From the NCBI GenBank assembly GCA_963772165.1, contig CAVYWA010000022.1, forward strand, positions 1 through 64,000: DNA of 64,000 nt, given 5' to 3'. A program made the translations under genes and the position numbers. Below the pieces are notes generated by a model. That model was not told the origin of the DNA. It searched no databases and saw only the letters and a program-made list of their open reading frames with translations. Positions 50,702 to 60,094 of the stretch are shown one piece after another; position 1 is the first letter of the stretch; the number at the start of each line of letters is the position of its first letter. The stretch is from JAGVPT01 sp963772165 (lineage in GTDB: Bacteria; Bacteroidota; Ignavibacteria; UBA10030; UBA8401).

Positions 50702-51475
50702 TTAATTGAGAGAGTTAATGTCCCACTTCTTCATCGCTTCAAATGTCGCGTAGTCCGTGAGATCGTAGTGGATAGGTGTAATGGAAACTTTGTTGTTGAG
50801 CACCGCCCTTTGGTCGATATCGTCATCGTGGTCAAGTTCAAGAAGATCCCCTTTGAGCCAGAAATATTCTCTGTCGTTCGGATCTCGCCGCGATTCAAAC
50901 TCATCGTTCCAAACGGATTTTCCCTGTTTCGTGATAACAATGCCTTTGATCTCCGATGCTGCGACCGGCGGCACATTCACGTTTAAAAGTGTTCCCTTCG
51001 GCAACCCCTGTTCCATAATTTTCAAAGCCAACTTGCGGGCAAAGGCAGCGGCGTATGAAAAATCTGCTTCATCGTAGGTCGTTAGCGAAATGGCGAAAGA
51101 CGGAATTCCGAGAATCGTTCCTTCAGTAGCAGCAGAGACGGTTCCTGAATAGATCACGCTGATCGCCGTATTCGAACCGTGGTTAATGCCTGAGATGACG
51201 AGGTCGGGTGGATGTGGGAGCAATGAGCGAACCGCGAGTTTTACTGCGTCCGCAGGAGTCCCCGCGACTGCATAACCGAAGAACGCACCGTGTTTCTCCA
51301 CCTTCTGGACTCGCAGAGGAGAGTTCATCGTAATAGCATGTCCGACGGCACTTTGCTGTTTATCGGGAGCAACAATCACAACATCACCGATCTTTCTAAT
51401 TTCCTCCGCTAATGCATTGATGCCGGGGGCGTGGATTCCATCGTCGTTTGAAATAAGGATCAGCAATTTCTTCAT
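50702..51475 (-). CDS. surE: 5'/3'-nucleotidase SurE
   Basis: Metal-dependent phosphatase acting on nucleoside monophosphates in stationary phase or stress. ILISNDDGIHAPGI contains the metal-binding Asp11-Asp12 pair, APDKQQSAVGHAIT the conserved Ser loop, and VISGINHGSNTAISVIYSGT the Asn-containing loop. The 257-residue length is typical. It is 23 bases upstream of pfkA on the same strand, so the two may be co-transcribed. Confidence 0.95.
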   Translation of the reverse strand: MKKLLILISNDDGIHAPGINALAEEIRKIGDVVIVAPDKQQSAVGHAITMNSPLRVQKVEKHGAFFGYAVAGTPADAVKLAVRSLLPHPPDLVISGINHGSNTAISVIYSGTVSAATEGTILGIPSFAISLTTYDEADFSYAAAFARKLALKIMEQGLPKGTLLNVNVPPVAASEIKGIVITKQGKSVWNDEFESRRDPNDREYFWLKGDLLELDHDDDIDQRAVLNNKVSITPIHYDLTDYATFEAMKKWDINSLN

Positions 51476-51589
51476 CGACCTGATTAAGAGAGAAAATTTT
51501 CCTTTTGAATATAGTCAAAGATGGTTTTTCTATCAAGGACTTTGCTGGCTTGGAACAAGTATAACGCGCCGCGCCACGTCCTCTTCGCC

Positions 51590-51618
51590 TTGACTTACCG
51601 TTAGCAATTATCTATATT
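51590..51618 (+). promoter_or_regulatory. Sigma70-type promoter of the initiator tRNA
   Basis: TTGACT at 51590-51595 and TATATT at 51613-51618 are separated by exactly 17 bases, and the mature tRNA begins eight bases after the -10. The same -10 and spacing occur in the rRNA promoter. Confidence 0.85.
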
Positions 51619-51625
51619 AGAGGAT

Positions 51626-51698
<73 letters not shown>

Positions 51699-51703
51699 CA
51701 ATG

Positions 51704-51736
51704 AAAAGGTTCTGGCTAACACCAGGACCTTTTTTA
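51704..51736 (+). terminator. Rho-independent terminator of the tRNA
   Basis: AAAAGGTTCTGG pairs with CCAGGACCTTTT around a short loop, with one bulge, and is followed by a T-run. Confidence 0.85.
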
Positions 51737-51750
51737 TTTGATGGCAGATT

Positions 51751-51883
51751 ATCGGGCTCATCCCGCCGCAAGGCGGGACAGGTTCAAGTTGAAGTGCAGA
51801 GCCGAAGGCGATGCGCTGAAATCCGCCATCTTCATGGCGGATCCTGTCTACCCCGACGTTTTGTGTCGGGGTCCCCGCTACAA
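51751..51883 (+). pseudogene. Partial initiator tRNA copy interrupted by three hairpins
   Basis: Four blocks of the tRNA reappear in order: ATCGGGCTCAT (51751-51761), CAGGTTCAAGT (51779-51789), TCCTGT (51842-51847) and TCCCCGCTACAA (51872-51883). Between them lie CCCGCCGCAAGGCGGG; a 52-base insert ending in ATCCGCCAT-CTTC-ATGGCGGAT; and ACCCCGAC...GTCGGGGT. Each insert contains a perfect hairpin. Confidence 0.85.
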
Positions 51884-51895
51884 GGTCTAAAGAAG

Positions 51896-51929
51896 AAATC
51901 CCTACTGTTGAAAGACGGTAGGGATTTTT
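51896..51929 (+). terminator. Terminator after the partial tRNA copy
   Basis: AAATCCCTAC and GTAGGGATTTTT form a 10-base stem followed by T residues. Placed after the tRNA remnant as the other terminator is after the intact tRNA. Confidence 0.8.
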
Positions 51930-51946
51930 CCTTTTGTGGTTTAACT

Positions 51947-52116
51947 GCAACTAGTGCCGTTTCCGATATTAAATCTTGTATTATAACCGCAGAGGACGCT
52001 AAGATCACAAAGAAGTTTTTGTAAAAAGGCTAAGAAACCTTGCGTCCTTGGCGACCTTTGCGGTGAATTAGTTATTGAAAAATACAATATTTGTTTTTGG
52101 AAACAGCACTAGTTGC
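51947..52116. mobile_element. MITE-like element with 18-base terminal inverted repeats
   Basis: The ends GCAACTAGTGCCGTTTCC (51947-51964) and GGAAACAGCACTAGTTGC (52099-52116) are inverted repeats with one mismatch. Inside, ACCGCAGAGGACGC and GCGTCCTTGGCGACCTTTGCGGT form a second imperfect inverted pair. At 170 bases there is no room for a transposase. No target duplication is obvious. Confidence 0.8.
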
Positions 52117-52480
52117 GTGATTCTTTTGCTTTTTAGTTAAGCCGTTTTTCCTGCAAATTCATTGAGGACTCTTTCCGTCACATTGAGCGACTGGTTAGGC
52201 AACAACAATTACATCGGTATCTCAGGTGGTCCTTTGTGAAACCTTTCAAGTGTACCGTCTTATGTATTGACTCCCCTTTTGCGAGACCTGTGACCGGGCC
52301 ATGTTCTGGATAAATTGGTCCACTTTGTAAATCCGCAAACATTTTATCGTTCTGCCGGTTAAGAATTAGCTAATGATTTCGTGATAGATTTTTTTTATTG
52401 TATCTCTAGCTCGTGCAATAATTTATCGGTATCTTCGTCTGTTACATAGCAGTTAATAATCAATAATAAGAGAGACCACG
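52117..52480. other. 364-base gap upstream of the ABC transporter
   Basis: No open frame or RNA gene is recognisable. The last part is AT-rich and should hold the transporter promoter, but I see no consensus pair that I trust. Confidence 0.5.
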
Positions 52481-53398
52481 GTGAGTAATAAAAGTATTGA
52501 AGTAGTCAATTTCACAAAAAAGTTTGGCACTTTTACCGCAGTCGATAATATTTCATTTGATGTTGAAGAAGGTTCCGTTTTCGCTTTTCTCGGTCCCAAC
52601 GGCGCAGGTAAAAGCACAACCATCAACACTCTTTGCACAATACAAGAAAAAACAGAAGGTGAATTACGGATAAACGGCAATGATGTAACACATCAAAAAG
52701 ACAGCGTTCGAAAGGATATCGGTATTGTCTTTCAGGAATCGACGCTGGATGGTAAGCTGACAGTTGATGAAAACCTAAGATTGCATTGCGATTTTTACAA
52801 AGTACCGAAAGAAAAGGTTAATGAGCGAATCAATTTTGCGCTTAACCTTGTCGATCTTGCCGATTGGAAAAAAGCTCCGGTCGAGAGCCTTTCAGGTGGA
52901 ATGAAAAGAAGAGTAGAAATTGCCCGCGGTGTTGTTCATTTCCCAAAGATTCTTTTTTTAGATGAACCTACAACGGGCCTCGATCCGCAAACACGCGCAA
53001 ACGTTTGGGATTATATTCTGAAACTCCAAAAGCAGGAACAGATCACGATTTTTCTCACGACCCATTACATGGATGAAGCTGAAATATGCAATAAGGTAGC
53101 AATTATCGATCATGGGAAAATAGTCGCTCACGACACACCATATAATCTTAAAAAGAAATACACGACCACAACGATGAAGATCAAAACATCTCACGGAGAT
53201 GATTTTGCAAAATACATCACAGAACATAAACTTAAATATCAACGAGAGAACGACTCCTTTGTCGTTCGCGTAACAACAATAGATGATGTTTTTGAAATCA
53301 CGTCACTATTCAGAGAATCGATCGAAGACATCGAGATCAATAAAGGAACTTTGAATGAGGTATTTATTGCGATTACCGGCAAGGAGATTAGAGGATGA
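52481..53398 (+). CDS. ABC transporter ATP-binding protein (DrrA-like)
   Basis: A 305-residue ATPase of an ABC-2 exporter. Walker A GPNGAGKST is at 38-46, signature LSGGM at 137-141, Walker B ILFLDEP at 157-163, and the switch His in LTTHYMDEAE. The C-terminal domain is typical of the daunorubicin-resistance type, which exports drugs, lipids or polysaccharides. It starts with GTG. It overlaps the permease gene by four bases (ATGA), so the two form one operon. Confidence 0.94.
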   Translation: MSNKSIEVVNFTKKFGTFTAVDNISFDVEEGSVFAFLGPNGAGKSTTINTLCTIQEKTEGELRINGNDVTHQKDSVRKDIGIVFQESTLDGKLTVDENLRLHCDFYKVPKEKVNERINFALNLVDLADWKKAPVESLSGGMKRRVEIARGVVHFPKILFLDEPTTGLDPQTRANVWDYILKLQKQEQITIFLTTHYMDEAEICNKVAIIDHGKIVAHDTPYNLKKKYTTTTMKIKTSHGDDFAKYITEHKLKYQRENDSFVVRVTTIDDVFEITSLFRESIEDIEINKGTLNEVFIAITGKEIRG

Positions 53399-54225
53399 TC
53401 CGTTCAATTAAAGCGATTATTATGCGAAACCTGATGAAGTTTGTACGGGATAAGATACGATTATTCGCTACTCTTCTCATGTCCGGCCTTTTTTTGTTTA
53501 TCTTTTCCTTCGCAACCAAATCGATTGGGATTAATTTAGCTCACCCGATGAATTATCTGATCTCGGGAATCATCATCATGACGGTGTTTCAAACGTCACT
53601 TAATAATTCCATGAGTATTCTGGAAGATATTTCCAGCGGCTTTATGAGAGAAATTCTTGTTGCTCCTATTGCGCGGTGGCACATTGCCACGGGACAAGTC
53701 TTCTCATCCATGATCATCTCCACGCTTCAAGGGTTGATCATTATTGTCGTCGGAATCTTTATTGGGCTCGATGTTGACTTCATCCATGGCATTCTTATGA
53801 TTGCGTTGATGTGTTTGGTAGGATTAACATTCAGCTCACTCGGTTTGTATCTGGCATCCATCACAAAAGAATCGACGAACTTTCAAATGATTGTTTCTGC
53901 GCTTGCCCTCCCGTTGACTTTTTTGTCCGGCGCATATATTCCAACAATGGCGCTTCCAAAAATTGTGACTCCTATTGTTTATCTGAATCCACTCACCTAT
54001 ACAACTTCGGCATTCCGGTACGTTTCTCTGCACCTGGAAAATCAATCCACAGCAGAGCTTGTCGCATCGGGCGTTGAATTCAATATAAACGGTTTTATTA
54101 TGACGCCGGCAATTGATGTTTTACTTATCGTGGCAATGGGCGCTATCTTTTTCACATTATGCGTGAGAAAGTTCAGTGATGCGGATTTTTCGAGGGTAAA
54201 AGTTTTTAAGCGGGGACGGCGATAA
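53395..54225 (+). CDS. ABC-2 type transporter permease
   Basis: A 276-residue membrane protein with six hydrophobic segments, the ABC-2 membrane family layout. SSGFMREILVAPIARWHIATGQ is the coupling helix region and LPLTFLSGAYIPTMALPKIV.P.VYLNPLTY is the conserved block before the last helices. It pairs with the ATPase encoded immediately upstream. The substrate is unknown. Confidence 0.93.
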   Translation: MIRSIKAIIMRNLMKFVRDKIRLFATLLMSGLFLFIFSFATKSIGINLAHPMNYLISGIIIMTVFQTSLNNSMSILEDISSGFMREILVAPIARWHIATGQVFSSMIISTLQGLIIIVVGIFIGLDVDFIHGILMIALMCLVGLTFSSLGLYLASITKESTNFQMIVSALALPLTFLSGAYIPTMALPKIVTPIVYLNPLTYTTSAFRYVSLHLENQSTAELVASGVEFNINGFIMTPAIDVLLIVAMGAIFFTLCVRKFSDADFSRVKVFKRGRR

Positions 54226-54265
54226 GCGAATTAATGAAGAAGAACAATTTACAATGAGCTAACGT

Positions 54266-54300
54266 ACCTGCCCTGAAGCAAATCGGGCAGGTTTATTTTA
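54266..54300 (+). terminator. Terminator of the ABC transporter operon
   Basis: ACCTGCCC and GGGCAGGT form an 8-base stem around an 11-base loop, followed by a T-rich run. It lies 40 bases after the permease stop. Confidence 0.88.
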
Positions 54301-54780
54301 TTAAATGATTGTACGATAGTCACAACTGCCAAAAATCATTTAGCATCTCACCATTTTATCGAAAGCTTCTACGCGTTGATATCCAGGATTTTGATGTCTC
54401 ATCGCAAGGGGAGTATGAGAGGATCTATTTTTTCTGATCAGGCATAATTGAGTATTAAACATCCCCCGGTAATAAGCAATGAGTGATCGAGCCGAGAATG
54501 CCCGGGCCATTGGGCCCAGCCTGCTCTTCCTCGCACACAGGACTGAAAGAGCCTGCGATGGCTCTTTTTTAGCTTGATTGTTGATCGGCTTACCGGTACA
54601 TTTTTGTGTTCAGCCTACCCGGGGGAACTGGGAGAACATGACGAGAGGAGAACCCTCGGATTCGCGAACGCGATGATGAGGGTTTTTGTATTTTTATAAA
54701 GCGACGAATCCAGGCCGATGGAGATGCACGGCTGTACCTCTGATATCTCTTTTCTTCAGTTTTTATCGTAAGGGGCAAAT
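54301..54780 (+). other. 480-base gap with two further terminator-like hairpins
   Basis: AAGAGCC/GGCTCTTTTTT at 54547-54570, and AACCCTC...GAGGGTTTTTG at about 54643-54679, both oriented on the plus strand. No gene precedes either, so they may end short unannotated RNAs or be leader attenuators for the secreted protein gene at 54781. I recognise no known riboswitch. Confidence 0.5.
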
Positions 54781-56310
54781 ATGAAAACTCAGAGTCTTAT
54801 GGCAGCCCTTATTTTTGTTTCCTTCGCTCCATCTTTATCCCAAACCGGCAACCCATTTCTCAACGATGACACGGTTACAGCGGGAAATTTCGACGATTGC
54901 CATCCCGCATTGCATCGAAACATGTATTTGGTCGGCATGACTGTGAATCAATGGCTTGTCTTCGAACGCCGCTCTGATTCTATCTCTATGATTGCCGCAA
55001 AGAAATGCCTGCAACCGTCGGCATCATGGGATACTTCGGTTGCCGTCATCTCATCGAGCCCCATCGAGGAAGACGAACAGCTACCAGATATTTCGGCCTC
55101 TTATTATCCGTCCCTTGGACATCCAAACATGTACACCGTCGTTGCATGGCAGCAACAAAAGAATCTCGTTTGGAATATCTATTGTTCAGCTCAGCGAGGA
55201 GATTCCTTGGCCTGGGACCCAGCTGTTCCATTGACGAATGACTCGATTAGTTGCACGAATGCTCGTGTAGTAGCGTATAATGATTCCGTTTTTATTCTAA
55301 CCTGGAAAAGAGGGAACGCCGTTCTTTTCGAGTTCATAACTCATTCACCTTCCTCCTCCCCAATGAGATTCTCAACGCCGGACACGCTTGCCATTTCTAA
55401 TGACGATTCGCTCGACTATGATATCAGCTTATACAGTCCGAGTGGATTCGCCGTCTGGACAGAACGGGACAGCAGCGGTTGCAGAATATTCCTTTTACGG
55501 CAATTCAACACCTATCCTATTTTTTCACTTGCGCCACCTGAAACATTATCGATCAGGGGGAATATCTCCAACCCGCAATTCGTCGGGGGCGATGGTTATT
55601 CCTCATTTTTTTTGTACGATTTGGCGGTCAATAATCTGCACCAGATTCATTTCTGGAATGGCTTCTCGGATACAAATATCTCGCAGGATTCCGCTTCAGA
55701 CTGCCGAAATGCGCGTGCCCTTATTTCGCCGAAGGTAATCGGGAAAACCGACCAAACCCTTAACAAGGAGTCTTCCATAGCATTCGATGTATTTACAATG
55801 GAGAAAAACAGATGGGGAGACTCCCTCTTATTCTTCCGAGGAGATTTCGTCACAAGCGATAGCATCAAGAGTGTCGGCTATAATCGGAACGCATGCATCA
55901 GTTCGACTATGTACTATCTTCCACAGGGCAGCGGATATGCGGTGCCATTCGTGTGGGAAAGCAACCGGGACGGCAGGTCTCACCTTTACTCCCGTTTGGT
56001 GGCTGTCGATATAGGCCAAGAGGTGAAAGATAGAGGAAACAGGATCAGCAGTTTTGAACTTGACCAGAACTTCCCCAACCCGTTCAATCCATCGACAGTC
56101 ATCAGTTATCAATTGCCAGCGAACACTCTTGTCACACTGAAAGTGTATGATGAACTGGGACGGCTTGTAAGAACATTAGTCAATGATCGTCAGACCGCCG
56201 GCACTCACTCGGTTACTTTTAACGCGAGCAACCTGTCCAGCGGGGTCTATTTCTATAGACTTACTGCGGGAAGTTATGTCCAGACGAAGAAATTGATGCT
56301 GTTGAAATGA
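54781..56310 (+). CDS. Secreted protein with T9SS type A sorting domain
   Basis: A 509-residue protein with signal peptide MKTQSLMAALIFVSFAPSLSQ. The body has propeller-like strands containing DSxxWDPAVPLT and similar blocks, without recognisable catalytic residues. The C-terminal 80 or so residues hold FELDQNFPNPFNPSTVISYQ, a LKVYDELGRLVRTL strand, and GVYFYRLTAGSYVQTKKLML, the T9SS sorting domain that directs secretion and surface attachment. A stretch of 104 bases in this domain is identical to the gene at 56399-58598. Confidence 0.85.
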   Translation: MKTQSLMAALIFVSFAPSLSQTGNPFLNDDTVTAGNFDDCHPALHRNMYLVGMTVNQWLVFERRSDSISMIAAKKCLQPSASWDTSVAVISSSPIEEDEQLPDISASYYPSLGHPNMYTVVAWQQQKNLVWNIYCSAQRGDSLAWDPAVPLTNDSISCTNARVVAYNDSVFILTWKRGNAVLFEFITHSPSSSPMRFSTPDTLAISNDDSLDYDISLYSPSGFAVWTERDSSGCRIFLLRQFNTYPIFSLAPPETLSIRGNISNPQFVGGDGYSSFFLYDLAVNNLHQIHFWNGFSDTNISQDSASDCRNARALISPKVIGKTDQTLNKESSIAFDVFTMEKNRWGDSLLFFRGDFVTSDSIKSVGYNRNACISSTMYYLPQGSGYAVPFVWESNRDGRSHLYSRLVAVDIGQEVKDRGNRISSFELDQNFPNPFNPSTVISYQLPANTLVTLKVYDELGRLVRTLVNDRQTAGTHSVTFNASNLSSGVYFYRLTAGSYVQTKKLMLLK

Positions 56311-56398
56311 CTAACCGCTTGAAACGACTTGCGGCTACAGACGACTCTTGGCTTTACACAATAAAAAGCAGCATCAAAGACAGTAGAAAGATACAACC

Positions 56399-58598
56399 AT
56401 GAAAAAGGTTTATGTGGCTCTCCTTGGCCAATTCATATTGATTCCAACACTGTTGAGTGCGCAGTGGCAATTGCGGTATCCATCAGTTGCGCCGTCGAGC
56501 ATAACAGATATTGTCTTCGTGTCGGATAGAGTCGGATTCTGTTCGACAATCGATGCTGCTATTTATAGAACTACAGATAGAGGTGTAACATGGATGGAAC
56601 TTGTCCGGAAAGAAAGGAAGTGTATTCACAGCATTGTATTTTCAGACACGCTGAACGGCGTTGCAGTCCTGCCGTACAGCTATATTGGGGATACACTAAA
56701 CATATTGCAGACTTCCGATGGCGGGGAAACGTGGACCGAACGATTTATTGCGGTATTCAATGAGTTTGCGATGTCGCAAACGACAAATAGGCTTTTCTCA
56801 GTTCACCCGGGCCTATGGTTGATGTCATCATACACGGGGGGAATCAGAATTAGCGCCGACCTGTTCCATTGGGACGAAGTATTCAAATTTGGAGGGTTTG
56901 TTGCTGGAGACGTGGGAGAGCCGGTTGCAGTGACAACATCGTTTGTGAAGCTCCAAAATAGTCGCATGCTGGCACTCTCGAATAAGTACGATTTTCAAAG
57001 GTACATGGGGATCACCGATTCTGTCTCTCTTATTCTAACGACCGACACATCATGTACTCACTGGGACACATTGTGGGTTGGAGCTGATGTTCCGCTCTAC
57101 TCAATGTGCTTTACAGACACGTTAAAAGGTTGGGCGGTGGGGGACTTAGGCACGATCATGAAAACATATGACGGCGGGCGCAGCTGGAGCAGGATCTATC
57201 GCGATTCATCCGTAAACCTGAGATATGTTACGGCCGTCGATTCGCTCCACATTTTTGCCCTGGCTGATCAGGTACAGGATCCTGAATTCAACTGACGGTG
57301 GAAAATCCTGGAATGCCGGATCCGCAGATTTGAGCAGGTTTTTTCCGAAAGCAGTATTTATCGATAAATACACCGGATTCCTGACTGCAAACTCCGGCCT
57401 TCCATGGAAGACGATTGATGGAGGGATGACGTGGAATGAGCAAGTGCAAAATATTGCCGGCTCCATTTCACACCTTAAGTTTGTGTCGTTGACTTGTGGA
57501 TTTGCCATTGCTTCAGGGAAAATGTTTAAAACATCGGACGGTGGATCAACATGGCTGGGGTTGGACACTGCCAGATTCTCAAACATGATTTCCTTTGACA
57601 TGATTGACTCACTCTATGGCTGGGCCACAGACATCAATACCGCATACAAAACAACTGATGGGGGCTCAACATGGAATGCGGGCTTCATTGGCCGGGGAAT
57701 TTCAATCTATCGAGGAGTCAATTTCTACGACGGAAGGCTCGGCGTAATTGCCGAGGCCAGGAACAATAACAACGATGCGTCGAACTATATTACTGTTGAT
57801 AGCGGGAAAACCTGGACAGGATATACGATGCCTGGGTCTGTCTCTTCGTATTCAAAAGTTCAGTTCACCGATTACCAGCATGGATGGCTCGTCGAGCAGG
57901 GCGGGGTCTGGAGGACGGTCGATACGGGAAAAACATGGGCCAAGATATATTGGGATTCAACGTATTATATTCCCTGGGGATTTGATTTTGTTGACTCTCT
58001 TCATGGTTGGTACGTCAACGATAAAGCAAGATTTACTTCCGACGGCGGTAACACGTGGAGTTCTTCACCCTTACCGTATGGGGAAGAAATCGAGGATGTG
58101 CATTTCATATCCTTGAAAAAAGGATTTGCGGTCGGATACTACGGTTCAATCTTCAGCACAACCGATGGCGGTTGGACATGGCAATCAGATAGTCACAATT
58201 CAAGTGTGCCTTTGTTTTCAATATCAGAAGTTCGTGACAACAACGTTTCGAATCTGTGGGTCGGAGGAGACTCGTTCGTCGTGGAATATATGAACACAGC
58301 AACAACTCGCGCAGAAATAGTGCACTCTCTTCCAAAGCAATTTTTATTGAATCAAAATTATCCCAACCCATTCAATCCCTCAACAATTATTAGTTACCAG
58401 TTACCGACAAACGGTTTTGTGACATTGGAACTCTTCGACATACTTGGCCGGCAAGTAAAAACATTGGTCAACGAACGCCAGACTGCCGGCACTCACTCGG
58501 TTACTTTTAACGCGAGCAACCTGTCCAGCGGGGTCTATTTCTATAGACTTACTGCGGGAAGTTATGTCCAGACGAAGAAATTGATGCTAATCAAATAA
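56399..58598 (+). CDS. YCF48/sortilin-like beta-propeller protein with T9SS domain, frameshifted
   Basis: Repeats of the form (S/T)DGG.(S/T)W spaced about 40-50 residues (TSDGGETWTE, TYDGGRSWSR, STDGGKSWNAG, TSDGGSTWLG, TTDGGWTWQS) mark a YCF48/BNR-like propeller. Signal peptide MKKVYVALLGQFILIPTLLSA. The first frame ends at 57295; the shifted frame continues from about 57270 at YRILNSTDGGKSWNAG to 58598, so one indel splits one gene. The C-terminus has NQNYPNPFNPSTIISYQL and GVYFYRLTAGSYVQTKKLML for T9SS export. Confidence 0.85.
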
Positions 58599-58641
58599 TG
58601 TCGTACTACAGTTTTCTCCGTAACAAAAAAATTATTCGATT

Positions 58642-59871
58642 ATGAAATCGAAAGATATTATCCTTTGTTTTTCACTCTGTTGCTTTTTCGGATGTGCTAA
58701 GAAGAGTGATGGAATAACCTCTCCCTCTGTACCAACAACAGATACCGTCCAACATGTAATCAGACCTCAACACGACATCCCGTGGGGTTCTTTGGCACAA
58801 TCGGCATGGCCCAAAGCCCTTCACGATGCTCAATGTACAGGAAGAAGTTCATTCCCTGGACCCGTAAAAGGGCAAGTCAAATACACGATCCCGATGAGTC
58901 AATATACAACTGATATGGTGACCGCCACGGATAGCGTGTTCTATATTGCATCGGATTCTACCTTGTATGCGATCACGCTCAATGGGACGCATCTCTGGAA
59001 CATCTTTATAGGAAATTATCTGCCGAATGATAGCCCGCCAATGGCCGATGCGAACGGTATCATCTATGTCGGCGTACATGATGGTATCTCTGCATTTCGC
59101 AACAATGGCGCTCTTATCTGGCACGCTTAGCTCGATGGCGAAATATATCTTAAGTCGTGCGCTATCGGTCTCGATGGGACTATCTATACCACTTCAGAAA
59201 ATGGGACACTGTATGCGATTAACCAATCAGGAAAAATTCTTTGGCAACGTACCGCACCAATGGGGCAATTCAAATGGGATGCTGGAGAAACTATTAGTTT
59301 TGCTCCCGATGGGAGCCGCTTTTATGTCGGAGGAAGCACAGCGCAACAATCCTTATATGCGCTGAGCACAAGCGGTGAAATACTGCAATCAGATTCACTG
59401 GGCGCCAGCCAGGGTGGAGCGATTAGTGTTGATGTTGACGGAAATATTTATTCTTACTTTGGAAATTATCTGATGTCCGTTTCACCCTCGGGGGTTGTGC
59501 GCTGGCGAATTGCTGCCGAACCGAATTGGAATGTGATAATTGATCCCAATGGCAACATTGCATATTTATCGAATGACAGTTTAACTTCGGTAGATAACGC
59601 CGGACTAAAACGTTGGAGCGTCCCAGTGCGTTCACTTGATTTCATAACGCACCTTGTGTGCGACGCTCAAGGAACCATTTTTATAGAAACCTCCGATGAT
59701 TTTCAAAATTACGACGTGCAGGCAATCAGCAGCACAGGAACCGTACAATGGTCGGTGACTGTGGGAGCCTATGTTAAAGAAGCTGGTCCGAGTCTCTCTA
59801 AAGAAGGCTATCTTTTGTTCCCACATTCTGATTATTATCCGACACCGAAACAAGTTTATGTTATTGAATAA
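58642..59871 (+). CDS. PQQ-like beta-propeller lipoprotein with in-frame TAG
   Basis: The N-terminus MKSKDIILCFSLCCFFGCAK has a lipobox with Cys18, indicating a lipoprotein. The body has propeller repeats such as DSTLYAITLNGTHLWNIFIG, GTLYAINQSGKILWQRTAP and SLYALSTSGEILQSDSLG, like PQQ-type or quinoprotein propellers. At 59128 a TAG stop interrupts the frame, but 43 further codons continue the repeat pattern without a frame change into the rest of the gene. The total of about 409 residues makes a normal propeller. The stop may be a sequencing error, a recent nonsense mutation or readthrough. Confidence 0.8.
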
Positions 59872-60094
59872 GACATGTTGGACTCATTATCGTCGCTTCA
59901 TCAGCATTCAACTGATGATGGACTCAGCCGCGCATATTGTCTACGATTGATTTGGCTGCACGTCGCCGCAGCTTTGCTCGGCTCCGTTAGAACTCGCAAA
60001 TTACTGACTTCGTTTTTACATTAGTTAATTGCAATTGCCCGAAAGATAAAGAGTGTCTTAAACTTCGTTGATAAAAGAAAAGGAAGCAATCACA

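Noticed and set aside
54580..54780. Cyclic di-GMP or other riboswitch upstream of the secreted protein
   Set aside because: Some hairpins are present, but the conserved core of a known class could not be matched.
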